From: Trichomonas tenax
Lineage: Eukaryota; Parabasalia; Trichomonadida; Trichomonadidae
Length of the DNA stretch: 59,797 bases
NCBI GenBank assembly: GCA_023091735.1
Contig: JALKBU010000218.1
Span: forward strand, 1 to 59,797
Reading direction: 5' to 3'
Below, in pieces: positions 30,901-40,079 of the stretch. The notes beneath the pieces were generated by a model. That model saw only the letters and a program-made list of their open reading frames with translations. It was not told the origin of the DNA and ran no database searches. How positions within the stretch are numbered: the first letter of the stretch is position 1; each line of letters opens with the position of its first letter. Both the position numbers and the translations under genes were made by a program.

Positions 30901-31536
30901 TGAGCGTCTATCAGAACACCAAATTACATTTTTCTTAATTGTTGGGAAACCGTAACCGATATAGTGGAAAAGTACTCTTCCGCTGACAACCTCCGTTCTT
31001 ATCGACGTAAGATGATTCATTCTCTCAGCGTTCGGCGCAATCGAGAAGAAAAATCTAATTTTCGGGCGAATAGAGTGGTAAGCGTTTTTGAAGTAATTCT
31101 GTATCGTCGTTGGGTATTCTGATGAGAAGGAGGTATTCGTATTTTGCCAAGCATAAATTGATGGAAGAGTTGAAGAATAATCAGAGCTAGGTTTAGGGAA
31201 CTGTTCCAAGTGCGCCACATTAACGACAACGCACTCGATCGGCTCAATTCGCGCTGCGTTGAGTGGACTGAGTGGACAGCTGAAATTTTCGAGTGAATAC
31301 TCTTTATCAGACACGTTTATATAGTGCATTGGTGTGTCCGGTGGGTTTAGTGGTATTTTGTATTCGTTTAACATTTGGGAAACTTCAACAGTAAATTCTT
31401 GTGACTGAGTTCTCATTGGAAGCATCATATTACGCGGTGGTTCTTCGGAATCTTCGCCATCAGAGCTTCCAGAGTTGTAATCGTTAACTTTTTTCTCATA
31501 GTTAACGAAATTCACTGCTAAACTCTTCTTCATCAT
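27910..31536 (-). CDS. RPTOR: Raptor homologue (TORC1 scaffold)
   Basis: The protein has 1208 residues. The N-terminal Raptor-conserved, caspase-like region spans ~95-400: HYIGYG near 188 in the place of the family's HYNGHG, WFIFDCSNAAVV near 235, PKDFLSSCILSPLKMGIV near 290, ITDAIASDGLPKDLYHRIF near 350, then RYVLFAQYLLRPYRVHPV. A HEAT-like helical middle (~410-800) and a C-terminal WD40-like region (~900-1208) complete the Raptor layout. Raptor recruits substrates to TOR in TORC1. The start is placed at the ATG-ATG pair (31536) following atcaaaaaaaa; 16 further in-frame codons upstream to 31584 look like leader sequence. Confidence 0.92.
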   Translation of the reverse strand: MMKKSLAVNFVNYEKKVNDYNSGSSDGEDSEEPPRNMMLPMRTQSQEFTVEVSQMLNEYKIPLNPPDTPMHYINVSDKEYSLENFSCPLSPLNAARIEPIECVVVNVAHLEQFPKPSSDYSSTLPSIYAWQNTNTSFSSEYPTTIQNYFKNAYHSIRPKIRFFFSIAPNAERMNHLTSIRTEVVSGRVLFHYIGYGFPTIKKNVIWCSDRRSTDFREYPISSLFENLMPPTWFIFDCSNAAVVIPQFKETSKKLAERDDNPIWENWVCICATDVGEQLPDDPRLPKDFLSSCILSPLKMGIVCHLLQHYRTNLVGPNFPTEIPCEHLLNEKSKEPHPLTPALTAITDAIASDGLPKDLYHRIFRCDRSSAVIFRYVLFAQYLLRPYRVHPVTHPALPDLSMHPLWKQWSVLLDNAICSVSVPHYSFTSDLFNSVAQSFTMILKNKQYHLIRSYHLTLLFHMFYADEKNAEKPLQLFAQYAASPEMNPEKFCSAIVFHALFVKMIEWDTKDAALNGFHSICFLVLTLLYHKPDFATEIRKDKDPSKFPLVIFDKSLNESTRTIVAAIVATLAIYNENLQQVCTSSEFLTTIRKELGTASPLLATWLLLIIRRAFHLYSPDPNVYVSNGLHVQCSIHLFSQSPAVRVAALSALACFLRPFECNINGQLLFLALPVIADASYLVRFHFVLLLKKFVTSFENYSDAVETSASFRFKADSFDDIIKSCFGEKYNLSLLEKPSEAFFSIVDDCVHTRNFIKHAYAVAMSLLAQYTEDSHPSVAALATRVLKFISHTRQEYNDAKNYEDFSSGPSSLNKEHFCSVMSYGGEDADEFEEEHFSFANIDQNESLHEICLHDLVDRREWQPPTSQPKPQSHSGRNSLTPARMETIRPNAQFSMLSELNVSNEPITRIAFHRDSSGIAAATKSQVFFINDQKKKCLIPVPRGEVTDLHVVEWRSFPEVLFATSDRCVHLWTPPHETLSVTFCCQPRLANPQLSDENGENVTNPQQFTDNTIISTTVEPFIIYTTCNSVVHRWDLKSLKVCSVVKTGATAKTTAILAHPACKNHFISGCEDGVIREIEEVDKDPSFKYLSAEHPQIPILGIDYSTATNTTKFFYASVGGFVDTWEDNPKDNRTQTIWRRGERLHSFSTHQLYPVILLAQEDKSPIAIDHSGNILTTFSKVPAKSVPVCHPLLPIFGFGTQNGMIYIYQFL

Positions 31537-31796
31537 TTTTTTTTGATTTTTTCCTGCATTTTGTGATATTGAAGATATAATCATACTTTCTCAAATAACA
31601 TCTATTTATCACGTTTTTGGGTCGAAATGACGATTAAATTATTTTTATTTTTTAAATTTTCCACATCTCATAATCATATACCCAAACAAATCAAATTTTT
31701 AGAGGAATTTTCTTTTACATCGCGTAGAGACTTTAAAATGATAAAAAATATAATTAACAAATATTTACTCTAATAATATCTATATATAACAAAAAT

Positions 31797-33038
31797 CTAC
31801 TGTGGAGATTGTGCAGCGGCTTGTGCAGCTTTCTTTCTTTTCTCTTCTTCTTGGCGTTCTTTCTCTTTGGCAATTTTCCTCTTAGCGACAATTTCATCGA
31901 TTTGAAGAGGCAAATCTATCAATATATCAGGCGCCTCTTTGTTGAGCGTGAAGATATCAATGACTTCTCCTTCATCACGCTTTATTTCGTCCTGTTGGAC
32001 TGAATCATCGATATCAAATTCGTCTTCTTTCTCCTGATATTCAACATTATTCGAGACACTCAAGAAACCAGGGATGAACTGCTCCCAAGAGTTCTCGTAT
32101 GTTGGGGCCCACATGCGAATAGAAGGAGTTCCTGCTGTATAAATGACAGGTTGTTGCGGATGGAAGAGGATGAAATTTACGGGATCAGAAGGACCGTCGA
32201 GCTCTTGCTTAACTTCTGTTGCATCGATTTCGTAAATGACGAGCTTGCATTGCTGCTTCTTGTTTGATGAAAATATAATATGTTCACCAATTCTATCGAA
32301 AACGCAGCATGTGTATTTCATTTCGCTCACTCTATCCTTGAAATCGTTTCTGCACGGAGGATCATCGTGATTTCCTGTTGCAATATCGGGAATATCCCAA
32401 ACGAAACCTTCACCGCGAATATTTAACAGGCAAAGGAGTCTTTCTGTGTTAGAAATGGCCATATATGGTATCTTTTTCATAGATTGAAGTGAATTTGAGC
32501 CAACAATCATGAAATTTGTATCATAAAAATTGAGATTTAAGTCTTCTGTGACGCAAATTATGCCGTATCGGTGTGTCCAAAGGACAAGGGATATAGGAGC
32601 AGGGCATATTTTTGTTTCTCGTGTTTTTATATTAATCTTTTTGAGTGTAGAGCCGTATAAGATAATAAATTCGTCGCAACTCTCAGGATTGAAGAGAACT
32701 ATCTGTATTTCATCAGAATATTTGTCATGAAAAACAACTTGCTTAGAAACTACCGAAATTACTTGACAAATTCCGTCAGCGTCGGCTGTGGCAACCAATC
32801 TGTTATCAGGGGAGAAGGACACAGCCGTAATTCTCGTTTTGTGACCAGAAATTTTGTGCCTGTTGTTTCCAGAGTCAGAATCACACAAAATTACGACGCC
32901 ATCGTCGAATCCTATTCCAAGGATGTGGCCCATATTGGATAAAACCATTGCAGTGATGTCAGTCTCGAAATCGAAGTCAGCGTAGTACTCGTTTGGGAGC
33001 TCTACGAAGACTTCGTCAAAAAAAACTCTAAGATCCAT
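31797..33038 (-). CDS. RBBP5: COMPASS/MLL complex subunit RBBP5 (Swd1)
   Basis: The protein has 413 residues. Seven WD-type repeats span ~15-325. The protein then has the RBBP5-specific exit: SIRMWAPTYENSWEQFIPGF followed by NVEYQEKEDEFDID, which corresponds to the family's activation segment and acidic hinge that contact ASH2L and the SET domain. The C-terminal tail is lysine/glutamate/alanine-rich. The role is H3K4 methylation as part of a SET1/COMPASS complex in the nucleus. It is divergently arranged with SAS10/UTP3, 534 bases apart. Confidence 0.93.
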   Translation of the reverse strand: MDLRVFFDEVFVELPNEYYADFDFETDITAMVLSNMGHILGIGFDDGVVILCDSDSGNNRHKISGHKTRITAVSFSPDNRLVATADADGICQVISVVSKQVVFHDKYSDEIQIVLFNPESCDEFIILYGSTLKKINIKTRETKICPAPISLVLWTHRYGIICVTEDLNLNFYDTNFMIVGSNSLQSMKKIPYMAISNTERLLCLLNIRGEGFVWDIPDIATGNHDDPPCRNDFKDRVSEMKYTCCVFDRIGEHIIFSSNKKQQCKLVIYEIDATEVKQELDGPSDPVNFILFHPQQPVIYTAGTPSIRMWAPTYENSWEQFIPGFLSVSNNVEYQEKEDEFDIDDSVQQDEIKRDEGEVIDIFTLNKEAPDILIDLPLQIDEIVAKRKIAKEKERQEEEKRKKAAQAAAQSPQ

Positions 33039-33572
33039 TTGGTGGAAATATGAGGGTTATTACACTGCATACCCCTATATTTAATTTAATAAGCAAAAAC
33101 AAGCCCAAAATAGAGACCTACGCAATGACGGTTTCACTTTTTCTCATATAAACAATTCTATTTTTCTTTAATTCCTTCAATATTGGAACCATTTTTAAAC
33201 CATATTTTCCCTATAGCATATATAAGAGAATGCAAACCTGTGCACAAAGATATATGCTTCAATTCCAATTTTTAATTAATTTTGACACAATGTCAAAAAT
33301 ATTTCAAAATTGACATGTAAACTACCTATTAAAATCAACAATTGAGAATCCAAATCTATGCTCGACTAGATATAGGAACAATTTTTCTCACTTTATTTTT
33401 GGTTTAGTGTTTAATTTTAATTTTGATTATTTTCAAATATTAGAGATATTTCGATTTTTAATTGATGAATAATCAAGATTCAGGAATCTGTGGTTCTAGG
33501 TGAACCAACATATATCAAATGTCTTCCAAATTTTAAATTGAAAAACTCTGTTCGATTTTAAATTTTAAAAAT
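33039..33572. other. Divergent promoter interval between RBBP5 and SAS10
   Basis: The spacer contains TTGACATGTAAA at 33310-33321 close to its middle, and a second TGACA/TGTCA pair near 33283-33298. No gene is seen. It is probably shared regulatory DNA for the two divergent genes. Confidence 0.5.
33310..33321. promoter_or_regulatory. TTGACATGTAAA between divergent RBBP5 and SAS10 genes
   Basis: A full-length copy of the recurrent motif, roughly equidistant from the two start codons (272 and 252 bases). Confidence 0.4.
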
Positions 33573-34466
33573 ATGCGCTCACACAAAAACAAAAAATCAA
33601 AGAAGGGATTTCAGCAACAGTCAAATAAGCCAACTGAGGAGGTTCCTGTGTTCCAGTACGAGACAAAGTGGGGAAAGGATATGATCTACGGCGATGCAGA
33701 CTCTGGATCTGAATCAGATGAAGAGCACTACATCGAGGAAGCCCAAATGCAGGAGAAAAAGCACCTCTCCACAATGAAGAGAGAAGATTTCAAGGCGTTT
33801 CAGCCGCCTTCACTCAGTGAAATGGATCATCAAATAGAGGCACCCAAAGAAGATTCAACAATTCTCACGGAAAAACTGAACGAGCAAGAGCAGAGTGAGC
33901 TCAAAGACAAGATTCAGCAAGTTTTAACAACACTTATTAATACAACAGACAAATTAAATGCAGAAAAAATAAAACCACACGAAGAAATGTTATTAAACAG
34001 TATTCTGACCAATGCAAGTTTCTATTTATACTTAGTTTCTACTGGTTACATGTCAACAACACATCCTAGTTTAGATTATATTGAAGAAGCTCAAAAGTTG
34101 CTTCCTAGCGAACAAGAAGAGGCGGGAGAGGAAGAAGAAGCTGGAGAAATGGAAGAAGATGTGGAAGGAGAGGAGGAAGAAGAAGCACCACAGAAACATA
34201 TTCCAGACCATCTCCAAAAGATCGAAGAGGGCGAATATAGACCGGTTTCCACATCCATCCTCAAGAACAAGGTTATTATTCCAAACAATTCGAAGAGGAA
34301 GGCAAATCCAAGAAATATGCACAGCCACAAATATGCTGTTGCTATGCAGGAATATACCACAACCCACAAGAAGAAGAGCGCTCCCCGCGATGGTATATAC
34401 AAAGGCGAGCGTGCTGGTATCCAAAAGAATGTTGTTCGTTCTACAAAGCTTCAAGCTGCACATTAG
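33573..34466 (+). CDS. UTP3: SAS10/UTP3-family SSU processome protein
   Basis: The protein has 297 residues. The N-terminus has the family's W-G-x-x-x-x-x-Y-G-D-A-D-S element (KWGKDMIYGDADS, ~33-45) after a basic start. The middle (~100-175) is the helical Sas10/Utp3/C1D domain. An E/D-rich linker with 4-6-residue acidic runs follows (~180-205). The C-terminus is the diagnostic Sas10 tail: ILKNKVI, basic K-R-K-A-N-P-R-N, then GIYKGERAGIQKNVVRSTKL. UTP3 acts in 18S rRNA processing in the nucleolus with U3 snoRNA. It is shorter than the yeast protein (~610) but both diagnostic ends are present. Confidence 0.88.
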   Translation: MRSHKNKKSKKGFQQQSNKPTEEVPVFQYETKWGKDMIYGDADSGSESDEEHYIEEAQMQEKKHLSTMKREDFKAFQPPSLSEMDHQIEAPKEDSTILTEKLNEQEQSELKDKIQQVLTTLINTTDKLNAEKIKPHEEMLLNSILTNASFYLYLVSTGYMSTTHPSLDYIEEAQKLLPSEQEEAGEEEEAGEMEEDVEGEEEEEAPQKHIPDHLQKIEEGEYRPVSTSILKNKVIIPNNSKRKANPRNMHSHKYAVAMQEYTTTHKKKSAPRDGIYKGERAGIQKNVVRSTKLQAAH

Positions 34467-34879
34467 AGTTAATAAATATATATATTATTTAGATAAATAC
34501 AATTCTAACATCAATTGATTTTGTTATATATGAATATCTCAGTTATTTACAAACATATGAAAAAATATATTATTTGATTTATATGAAACTTCAAGAATTA
34601 TACAAGCTGGCATAGAATTGAATAGAATTACATTAGCTAATTGACATATGAAAATAATATTTGATTTATGACATATAGATTAACACAGTATTGAATTGAA
34701 TCACATTGGGTAATTGACAAACACGAAATATAAAATTAGAGAAATTTTAATAATTTGTTAATGAGCAAAAATTTAATGATGGTTATGTGTCTATTCAGAT
34801 ATAGTGCCATAATATCTTATATCATTAATGATGTTATTTTTGACATATAAATAATTTACATGCCAAATAATCAAAAAAT
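34467..34879. other. Intergenic with ACATGT-type motifs before the prenyltransferase gene
   Basis: The final 40 bases carry ttgacatataaa (34840-34851), tttacatgccaaa (34855-34867) and tcaaaaa next to the ATG. The rest is AT-rich without features. Confidence 0.45.
34840..34867. promoter_or_regulatory. Paired, oppositely oriented ACATGT-type motifs
   Basis: TTGACATATAAA followed at once by TTTACATGCCAAA, ending 12 bases before the ATG at 34880. Both are one base off the consensus. Confidence 0.4.
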
Positions 34880-35761
34880 ATGACTTCTGAAGTAATGTAT
34901 AAAGACAGAGAAGAGTGGAGTGACGTAGTGCCACTTTCGTTGCCCCAAAAACCAGGAGACCCCTTCCAAGTCGATTATACACCAGAATATGTTGATTTAA
35001 TGGGATATTTTTTGGCTGTTCTTCACAAAAAAGAGGTTTCACAGCGTGCATTAGAGATAACGAACAATGTAATCAGCAAATTCCCAGCTCATTATACAGC
35101 ATGGTGGTTTAAATATTACATTTTAGAAAAAACTGGTTATGATTTCCATAGCGAGCTCGAAAATCTATCAGAGATCATCAAGAAGGCACCGAAATCATAC
35201 CAGGCGTGGCATTACCGCCAATGGCTTCTTGAAAGAACAGATGAAAATGTTTATGAAGCGAGTTTCTTGAAAGTTGTATTTACAATTGATCAGAAGAACT
35301 TCCACGCTTGGTCCTATGCAATATGGTTTGCTAATCACTTCAAACAATATCAATCGATTTATGATCTCGCTATTTATCAGTTAGAAATTGATATGAGAAA
35401 TAACAGTGCTTGGAACACGCGAAAAGCAATGGTTGATTTTATGAATTTGGATCCAAGAAAAGAATTCGAAGCTGCAGCACAGAGTTTAGATAAAATTACT
35501 AAAAATGAAGCTGCAATGAATTACGCTTTCGCTATGGTTGAAAAGGACAAATTTCTTTTATCTGATTTGAAGGTTTTAGGAAATAAATTATATGAAAGAA
35601 ATCCAAAGAATCCAAGAGCGCTTCAAATTCTGCTTTATTTGGCATCTGATGAAAATGATTCAGAAAGAATTAAATCTCTTTGTGACGAATTGATTTTAGC
35701 AGATCCAATCAGAAAGCCATATTACACATTACTCTCCGAAGGAAAGATTAAGTATAAGTAA
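34880..35761 (+). CDS. FNTA: Protein farnesyl/geranylgeranyltransferase type I alpha subunit
   Basis: The protein has 293 residues. It starts YKDREEWSDVVPLSLPQ, as in farnesyltransferase alpha subunits. Tandem prenyltransferase-alpha repeats follow, each with the N/S-x-x-A-W motif: HYTAWWFKYYIL near 75, SYQAWHYRQWLLE near 113, NFHAWSYAIWF near 147 and NSAWNTRKAMV near 180. The subunit would pair with a beta subunit to add farnesyl or geranylgeranyl groups to C-terminal CaaX cysteines of Ras-like and Rho-like GTPases. The Rab-type alpha subunit is less likely because of the N-terminal DREEWSDV signature and the short length. Confidence 0.94.
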   Translation: MTSEVMYKDREEWSDVVPLSLPQKPGDPFQVDYTPEYVDLMGYFLAVLHKKEVSQRALEITNNVISKFPAHYTAWWFKYYILEKTGYDFHSELENLSEIIKKAPKSYQAWHYRQWLLERTDENVYEASFLKVVFTIDQKNFHAWSYAIWFANHFKQYQSIYDLAIYQLEIDMRNNSAWNTRKAMVDFMNLDPRKEFEAAAQSLDKITKNEAAMNYAFAMVEKDKFLLSDLKVLGNKLYERNPKNPRALQILLYLASDENDSERIKSLCDELILADPIRKPYYTLLSEGKIKYK

Positions 35762-36551
35762 ATTATTCTGTTCATATTGAATTATGTTTTTAAAGGCATT
35801 TTAACATATTAAAACAAATCACTTTGATGATAGTTTTAAGATTGCTAAACTTATTTAACATCTCAAGAGAGAAGAAGAATTGGATACTTTTAAGCATGTC
35901 ACCATAAACTTCAGGAGAAATAGGCCTTTGGTTTTTGAATTACGAGGATATATTTGCTTATACTAGGTAACTATTCAACTTGTCTTTCAATAATATTTTT
36001 ATTGATGCACATATTATTTAGTGAGATAAAACGCATTATTCATGACTTAGCAATCAAAATCAATTGTAGAATTATTATATATGTTAAGTAGTATGCATTC
36101 ATATAATTAATAGTCATATAATATATCAGATTCCGATTTATCATCAATTCTGTTCATTCTGTCAAATACTTTCAAAAATTTAATGCATTATTCAGTCTTT
36201 ACAAACTTCTTCTATAGTGAGTGCAGTAATGTATATAAGATTTTATATCTTTTACATCATTATCCATGAAGCAACATTCAAATTTTTCATAACGACTTTA
36301 TTTTTTTTTCATACTTAATCCAATTCAAACTACATAGCACAAACAGGAATTGGAGTATTTTATAATCTAAAAATCATAGAATGGGCAGTGTTGCATGTCT
36401 CAGAACAACTCTAAAGCTGTAAAGAATTGAAGTTGAAATCGAAATAAAAACGAATAGCTATTTAAGACACATGCAAAAATATTTTAAGACATTTTGATAA
36501 TAAAGTCATCATTTATTTACATATAACAACTTTCAAATTAATTCATGGTTA
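35762..36551. other. Intergenic interval
   Basis: AT-rich; no gene, repeat or motif cluster was recognised in about 0.8 kb. Confidence 0.45.
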
Positions 36552-37176
36552 TTAGGCCGCTCTAAACTTGTAAATCCGAGCAAAAGTTGCAGTATTTTTT
36601 GTCTTTATAACGCATTTGTTATACAATTGGAAAGATAATCTGAGATTGTTTGATGATTCAATGTTATTACTATAAGAAATAAAATCAGATGTAGTGTATT
36701 CTTTATCAAAATAACAATCTGTGAAGTTAGCATTCCCTCCTTCTGAGATAAAGTCGGGATTGTTATTTCTTAAACGGTTTTCTATATAATTACACTCACG
36801 TATATAGACACTATTTCTGAGATGAAAGAAATAAAAAATGGGAGAAAAATTATTAATATATAATTACAGGAAAAAATTCATAGAAATCACATTCGTCAAT
36901 GTTTGTAACATATGAATTATTGAAATATTCTGAGAAGATATTTCGCATGTTTTGAAAAGGCTGAAAAGAATAAACAGCATATCCTTGATTGTTACTTGTC
37001 ACATTAATGTGGTAAGTGGTAGAATCTCCATACTTTAAATTTATACTTCTAGGTTCTGACTGAGTTATTGATGAGCTAAAAATAAATGATTTATGATTAT
37101 TTTTACATCGACATAGCAATGAGAACCGACATTCATGGAATTCGAATTTGCATTTGATATTCTGTTTTGAATGCAA
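36552..37176 (-). pseudogene. Frameshifted remnant of a secreted/surface-type protein
   Basis: Two minus-strand open segments in different frames join into one plausible protein: 36853-37176 (107 codons to a TAA) and about 36820 down to a TAA at 36552 (about 89 codons without ATG). Both are rich in Asn, Ser, Tyr and spaced Cys, with phrases such as NIDECDFYEFF and NFTDCYFDKEY. This resembles the beta-helix, polymorphic-membrane-protein-like surface repertoire of trichomonads, but the identification is weak. The break could be an intron only if the splice sites were very unusual; the canonical trichomonad 3' signal ACTAACACACAG is absent. A decayed gene is the simpler reading. Confidence 0.4.
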
Positions 37177-37244
37177 TCACCTTGGCTATCAAAATACAAA
37201 CAACCCCACTCTTCGTAAAATATTTTATGACAAGTAACAAAAAA

Positions 37245-37256
37245 TTGACAAGTAAA
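37245..37256. promoter_or_regulatory. TTGACAAGTAAA motif upstream of coiled-coil gene
   Basis: A one-mismatch copy of the recurrent motif, preceded by tgacaagtaa at 37228-37237, and 57 bases before the ATG at 37314. Confidence 0.3.
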
Positions 37257-37313
37257 TAATGAGTGACAAAAATTGTTCGTTTTTTCTCTTGTAAGGAAGG
37301 AAAAAAAATATTT

Positions 37314-38246
37314 ATGTCGCGTGCAATTGATATTCGAATGTCGATTGACAACGCCAGAGAGATCAAAAGGCTCCCGGCGCTCCAGAAGAGGTGTGGGACT
37401 AGTCTTCCAAAGCCGTCATCAACAATGGACGTCAGTAAAATGAAAATGCAAATCGCAGCGATCGAATTACAGATCAGGCAGTACAAATCTAAGACTGTCA
37501 GACTCAACCAAAAGATAAGCGATAGCCGCACTGCTGTCAAACGCGCTTTAGACAAAAATAACGATTCAAATCAAGTCGTTGTTGCATCAAATTCAACTTT
37601 AGCACAAATTCAAGAGAGTGTCAACTCATTGGAGAACGCCTTAGATAAAGCTAATTCTGAATATAAGTCACTAAGGACGAAAGATGCGTATTACGTTTCT
37701 AAAGAATTACAAGAAGAACTTCAAGTGTATTATCTAGAAACACAGCGATTACACAAACAAAAGGATTCAATCGACAAAAGCATCAAAATTATCAATAACG
37801 AATTCGAAGTCATAAGGCAGCAGATTGAAAACTTCAAGAATGATCAAAAGGAAATTAACTCCACACAGGATAACATTGATGATTTGATCGATAAAATTAA
37901 TGCTTATGCTAAATCCGAAATTAAATGTAACACTATTGAAATTCAGAAACAGTTACAGGATGACCCAAATTCAGCAAAGGATCTTGAACAGAAATTGAAA
38001 GAAAGAATTGATAAACTTCAACAAGATATTGACAAAGAAAATTCAAGACTTGAAAACATCTCAAAGAATGACCAAAGGAATATGCTTGAACTTCAGCAGA
38101 TAATCGAAGACCAAGTTTATCAAATCAACGCAGTTCTCGAAATTCTTGAAAATCAACAAAATGGAAACGAAGAATCAGAAGAACAATCAAAGCAAGAAGA
38201 AGAGAAACCACAGGAAAAGAAAGATGAACCAGTAGAAACCTTCTAA
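37314..38246 (+). CDS. Unknown coiled-coil protein
   Basis: The protein has 310 residues. After a basic N-terminus of ~45 residues (ending KRCGTSLPKPSS), residues ~50-285 are continuous heptad-type coiled coil rich in Q, E, K, N and I with few breaks. The end is acidic and glutamine-rich (EESEEQSKQEEEKPQEKK). No globular domain is visible and I do not recognise a family. The ATG at 37314 is used; a GTG-initiated extension at 37263 lies over promoter-like sequence. Similar proteins occur in cytoskeletal and kinetochore assemblies, but nothing here selects one. Confidence 0.7.
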   Translation: MSRAIDIRMSIDNAREIKRLPALQKRCGTSLPKPSSTMDVSKMKMQIAAIELQIRQYKSKTVRLNQKISDSRTAVKRALDKNNDSNQVVVASNSTLAQIQESVNSLENALDKANSEYKSLRTKDAYYVSKELQEELQVYYLETQRLHKQKDSIDKSIKIINNEFEVIRQQIENFKNDQKEINSTQDNIDDLIDKINAYAKSEIKCNTIEIQKQLQDDPNSAKDLEQKLKERIDKLQQDIDKENSRLENISKNDQRNMLELQQIIEDQVYQINAVLEILENQQNGNEESEEQSKQEEEKPQEKKDEPVETF

Positions 38247-38842
38247 TTTTTTTTTTGTTATTTAATTAAACCCTTATATTTAGAGATTACCACTTTTGTT
38301 CACATACCTATAAGATGCTCATTAATATCTTAGATATAAATCAAAATATATTTTGAAATTATTTTATATTTTAACAACAAGAGTAATTATTATTGGTTAT
38401 TGTTAAAACTAATGGAAGCAATGAATATATATAATTTCTAGATGCTATTGTCGATCATAATAAAGAAATTGAATTTGATTAAAATCAAAAATAAATGGCA
38501 TTGTTTGAAGGCAAGGGTACAATCTTAATAGTAGCAGAGGTAAACATTAGAAGTTTGAGTGATATTAGATATCATTTTGAAAAACGGAATAATTATCCAT
38601 AATGAAAGTAATTTCCTGCAACATTTTTGCGCTGATATATTTGCATCTATAGTTTTCTTTATAGTCAGTGCATAGGATATTAGAAATGGGCCATCAATAG
38701 CGAGTTACGTAAGGAGAAAGACACTCGAAAATTCTATCAGAATATATAAGAATAAAAACTCATAAATTATTCATGATATTCAATGGAAGATCTATATCTA
38801 ATGAAAACGGAAACTCAAGAATTTGTGGACGTTTAAAAATTT
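38247..38842. other. Intergenic interval
   Basis: AT-rich spacer of about 0.6 kb with no recognised feature. Confidence 0.45.
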
Positions 38843-39517
38843 ATGAGTTCGCTCCAAGAATGTCTTTACGAAGCACTTAACAGCAGCTCAGGCAATCAAA
38901 TTTCTAATAACGCGCAAAAAATGAAGCCATACATATATAATGCAATGAAAATAATCGAATATAACAGATCAATGAAACTCGATAACGCTCAAAAAATAGC
39001 AAAAATACAAGAAATATGCGACAAATACAAAAGCGTCGGCTCTAAGAGGAAATTAACAACAAAGCAAGTAAATACATCAAAAGAAAATATTGATTCTACG
39101 TTATCTCGTCATGATTCGATTTACAACGAAATTATGGAAAGAATACAACAATCTATTCTCATGGGCGTCGAAGAACTCGGTCTATCAATGAAGCTTCCAG
39201 ATGAAATTCACGATGAACTAGAATCTAGTGATAATGAGGAAAAAATGAGTAACCACGCTTTATCAAGTGATGATGAAGATCCTGTACCTCGTACAGCACA
39301 ACAAATAAAGAAAATTGAAGAAAATGAATTTATTGAAGAAGAAGAAGAAGATGAAGATACTTTTGCTCCAGTCAAGAAATCGCCTACACCCATTGAATTT
39401 CCAGCACTGAACAAAAATGATGAAGATGAGGAAGAAGATAATTTTATCGAAGAAGAATCCGATGATGAAGTGTTTGTTGAAGAGTCTGCTCCTTCTAATA
39501 TAGTCCACCGCAAGTAA
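38843..39517 (+). CDS. Unknown acidic protein
   Basis: The protein has 224 residues. The first ~125 are helical and mildly basic (LQECLYEALNSS at the N-terminus; LTTKQVNTSKENIDS near 78). The last ~95 are very acidic, with EEEEEDED (~165), DEDEEEDNF (~195) and EESDDEVFVEE (~203), and end in a short HRK. The aspartate/glutamate-rich tail is typical of nuclear histone- or rRNA-processing chaperones, but no family signature is seen. Coding character is supported by length and by an open frame that keeps its acidic pattern despite varied codons. Confidence 0.6.
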   Translation: MSSLQECLYEALNSSSGNQISNNAQKMKPYIYNAMKIIEYNRSMKLDNAQKIAKIQEICDKYKSVGSKRKLTTKQVNTSKENIDSTLSRHDSIYNEIMERIQQSILMGVEELGLSMKLPDEIHDELESSDNEEKMSNHALSSDDEDPVPRTAQQIKKIEENEFIEEEEEDEDTFAPVKKSPTPIEFPALNKNDEDEEEDNFIEEESDDEVFVEESAPSNIVHRK

Positions 39518-40079
39518 TTTGATCTGTATTTTAAAATTTTCTTTTTTGAATAATATAGAAGCGTTTTTTCAAAAATATCATCGGCAAAATTCAACACAAT
39601 CAAGCGATATGAATGAAGTTTAATTTACAGCTGCAAATGAAGAGCTTTAAATAAGGTGAATTAAAAAAAACAAGAATTAGACAAAAGTTATATTGTGAGT
39701 TCATTGGAACACACACACAGGCGAATCTATTTTAATCTTCCTTTTGAACATATCATCGATTCGTAAAATTGACCCTTGCACGGGGCATCGGGCTTTTTTT
39801 CTTATCGTTCGGGCCTTTTTTCGTAAAATGTAAATTTCCATACGTTAAGGACCCCATTTTAATGGAAAGTATGCTCTGAGTGAATTGGATATGGCCAACT
39901 TCTAGAACTCACCCATGCAATTGTGGTTGTATGGGATGAAATGCTTGCACAGATTATAATTCGCCACTGCACACTTCGTCAAATACTGCTGCACAAAGAG
40001 AAAAGCATAGTTTTAATATTCTCGATGCTTGATTTTGATACTTTCTCAAAATTTTGTTCAATAACCTTAAAACCAAAAA
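39518..40079. other. Intergenic with a locally GC-richer block
   Basis: Most is AT-rich, but about 39765-39905 is richer in G and C and contains two copies of cgggc followed by T-runs (cgggcttttttt and cgggcctttttt). A short imperfect stem can form between tttccat near 39835 and atggaaa near 39861. No open frame covers it. A small RNA gene is possible but unproven. Confidence 0.4.

Noticed and set aside
34071..34463. Hydrophobic minus-strand frame over SAS10
   Set aside because: A shadow of GAA/GAG-rich acidic coding sequence; reverse complements of Glu codons give Phe, Leu and Ser.
36820..36860. Spliceosomal intron joining the two surface-protein-like segments
   Set aside because: No GTAYGT donor and no ACTAACACACAG-type acceptor; a frameshift and stop in a decayed gene is simpler.
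39208..39603. Serine-rich minus-strand frame over the acidic protein gene
   Set aside because: Same cause: antisense of Asp/Glu-rich codons.
39765..39905. Idea that the GC-richer block is a U5 snRNA (a gccttttttcg word is present)
   Set aside because: The loop word does not match the conserved U5 loop fully, and no Sm site or flanking stem of the right form is seen.
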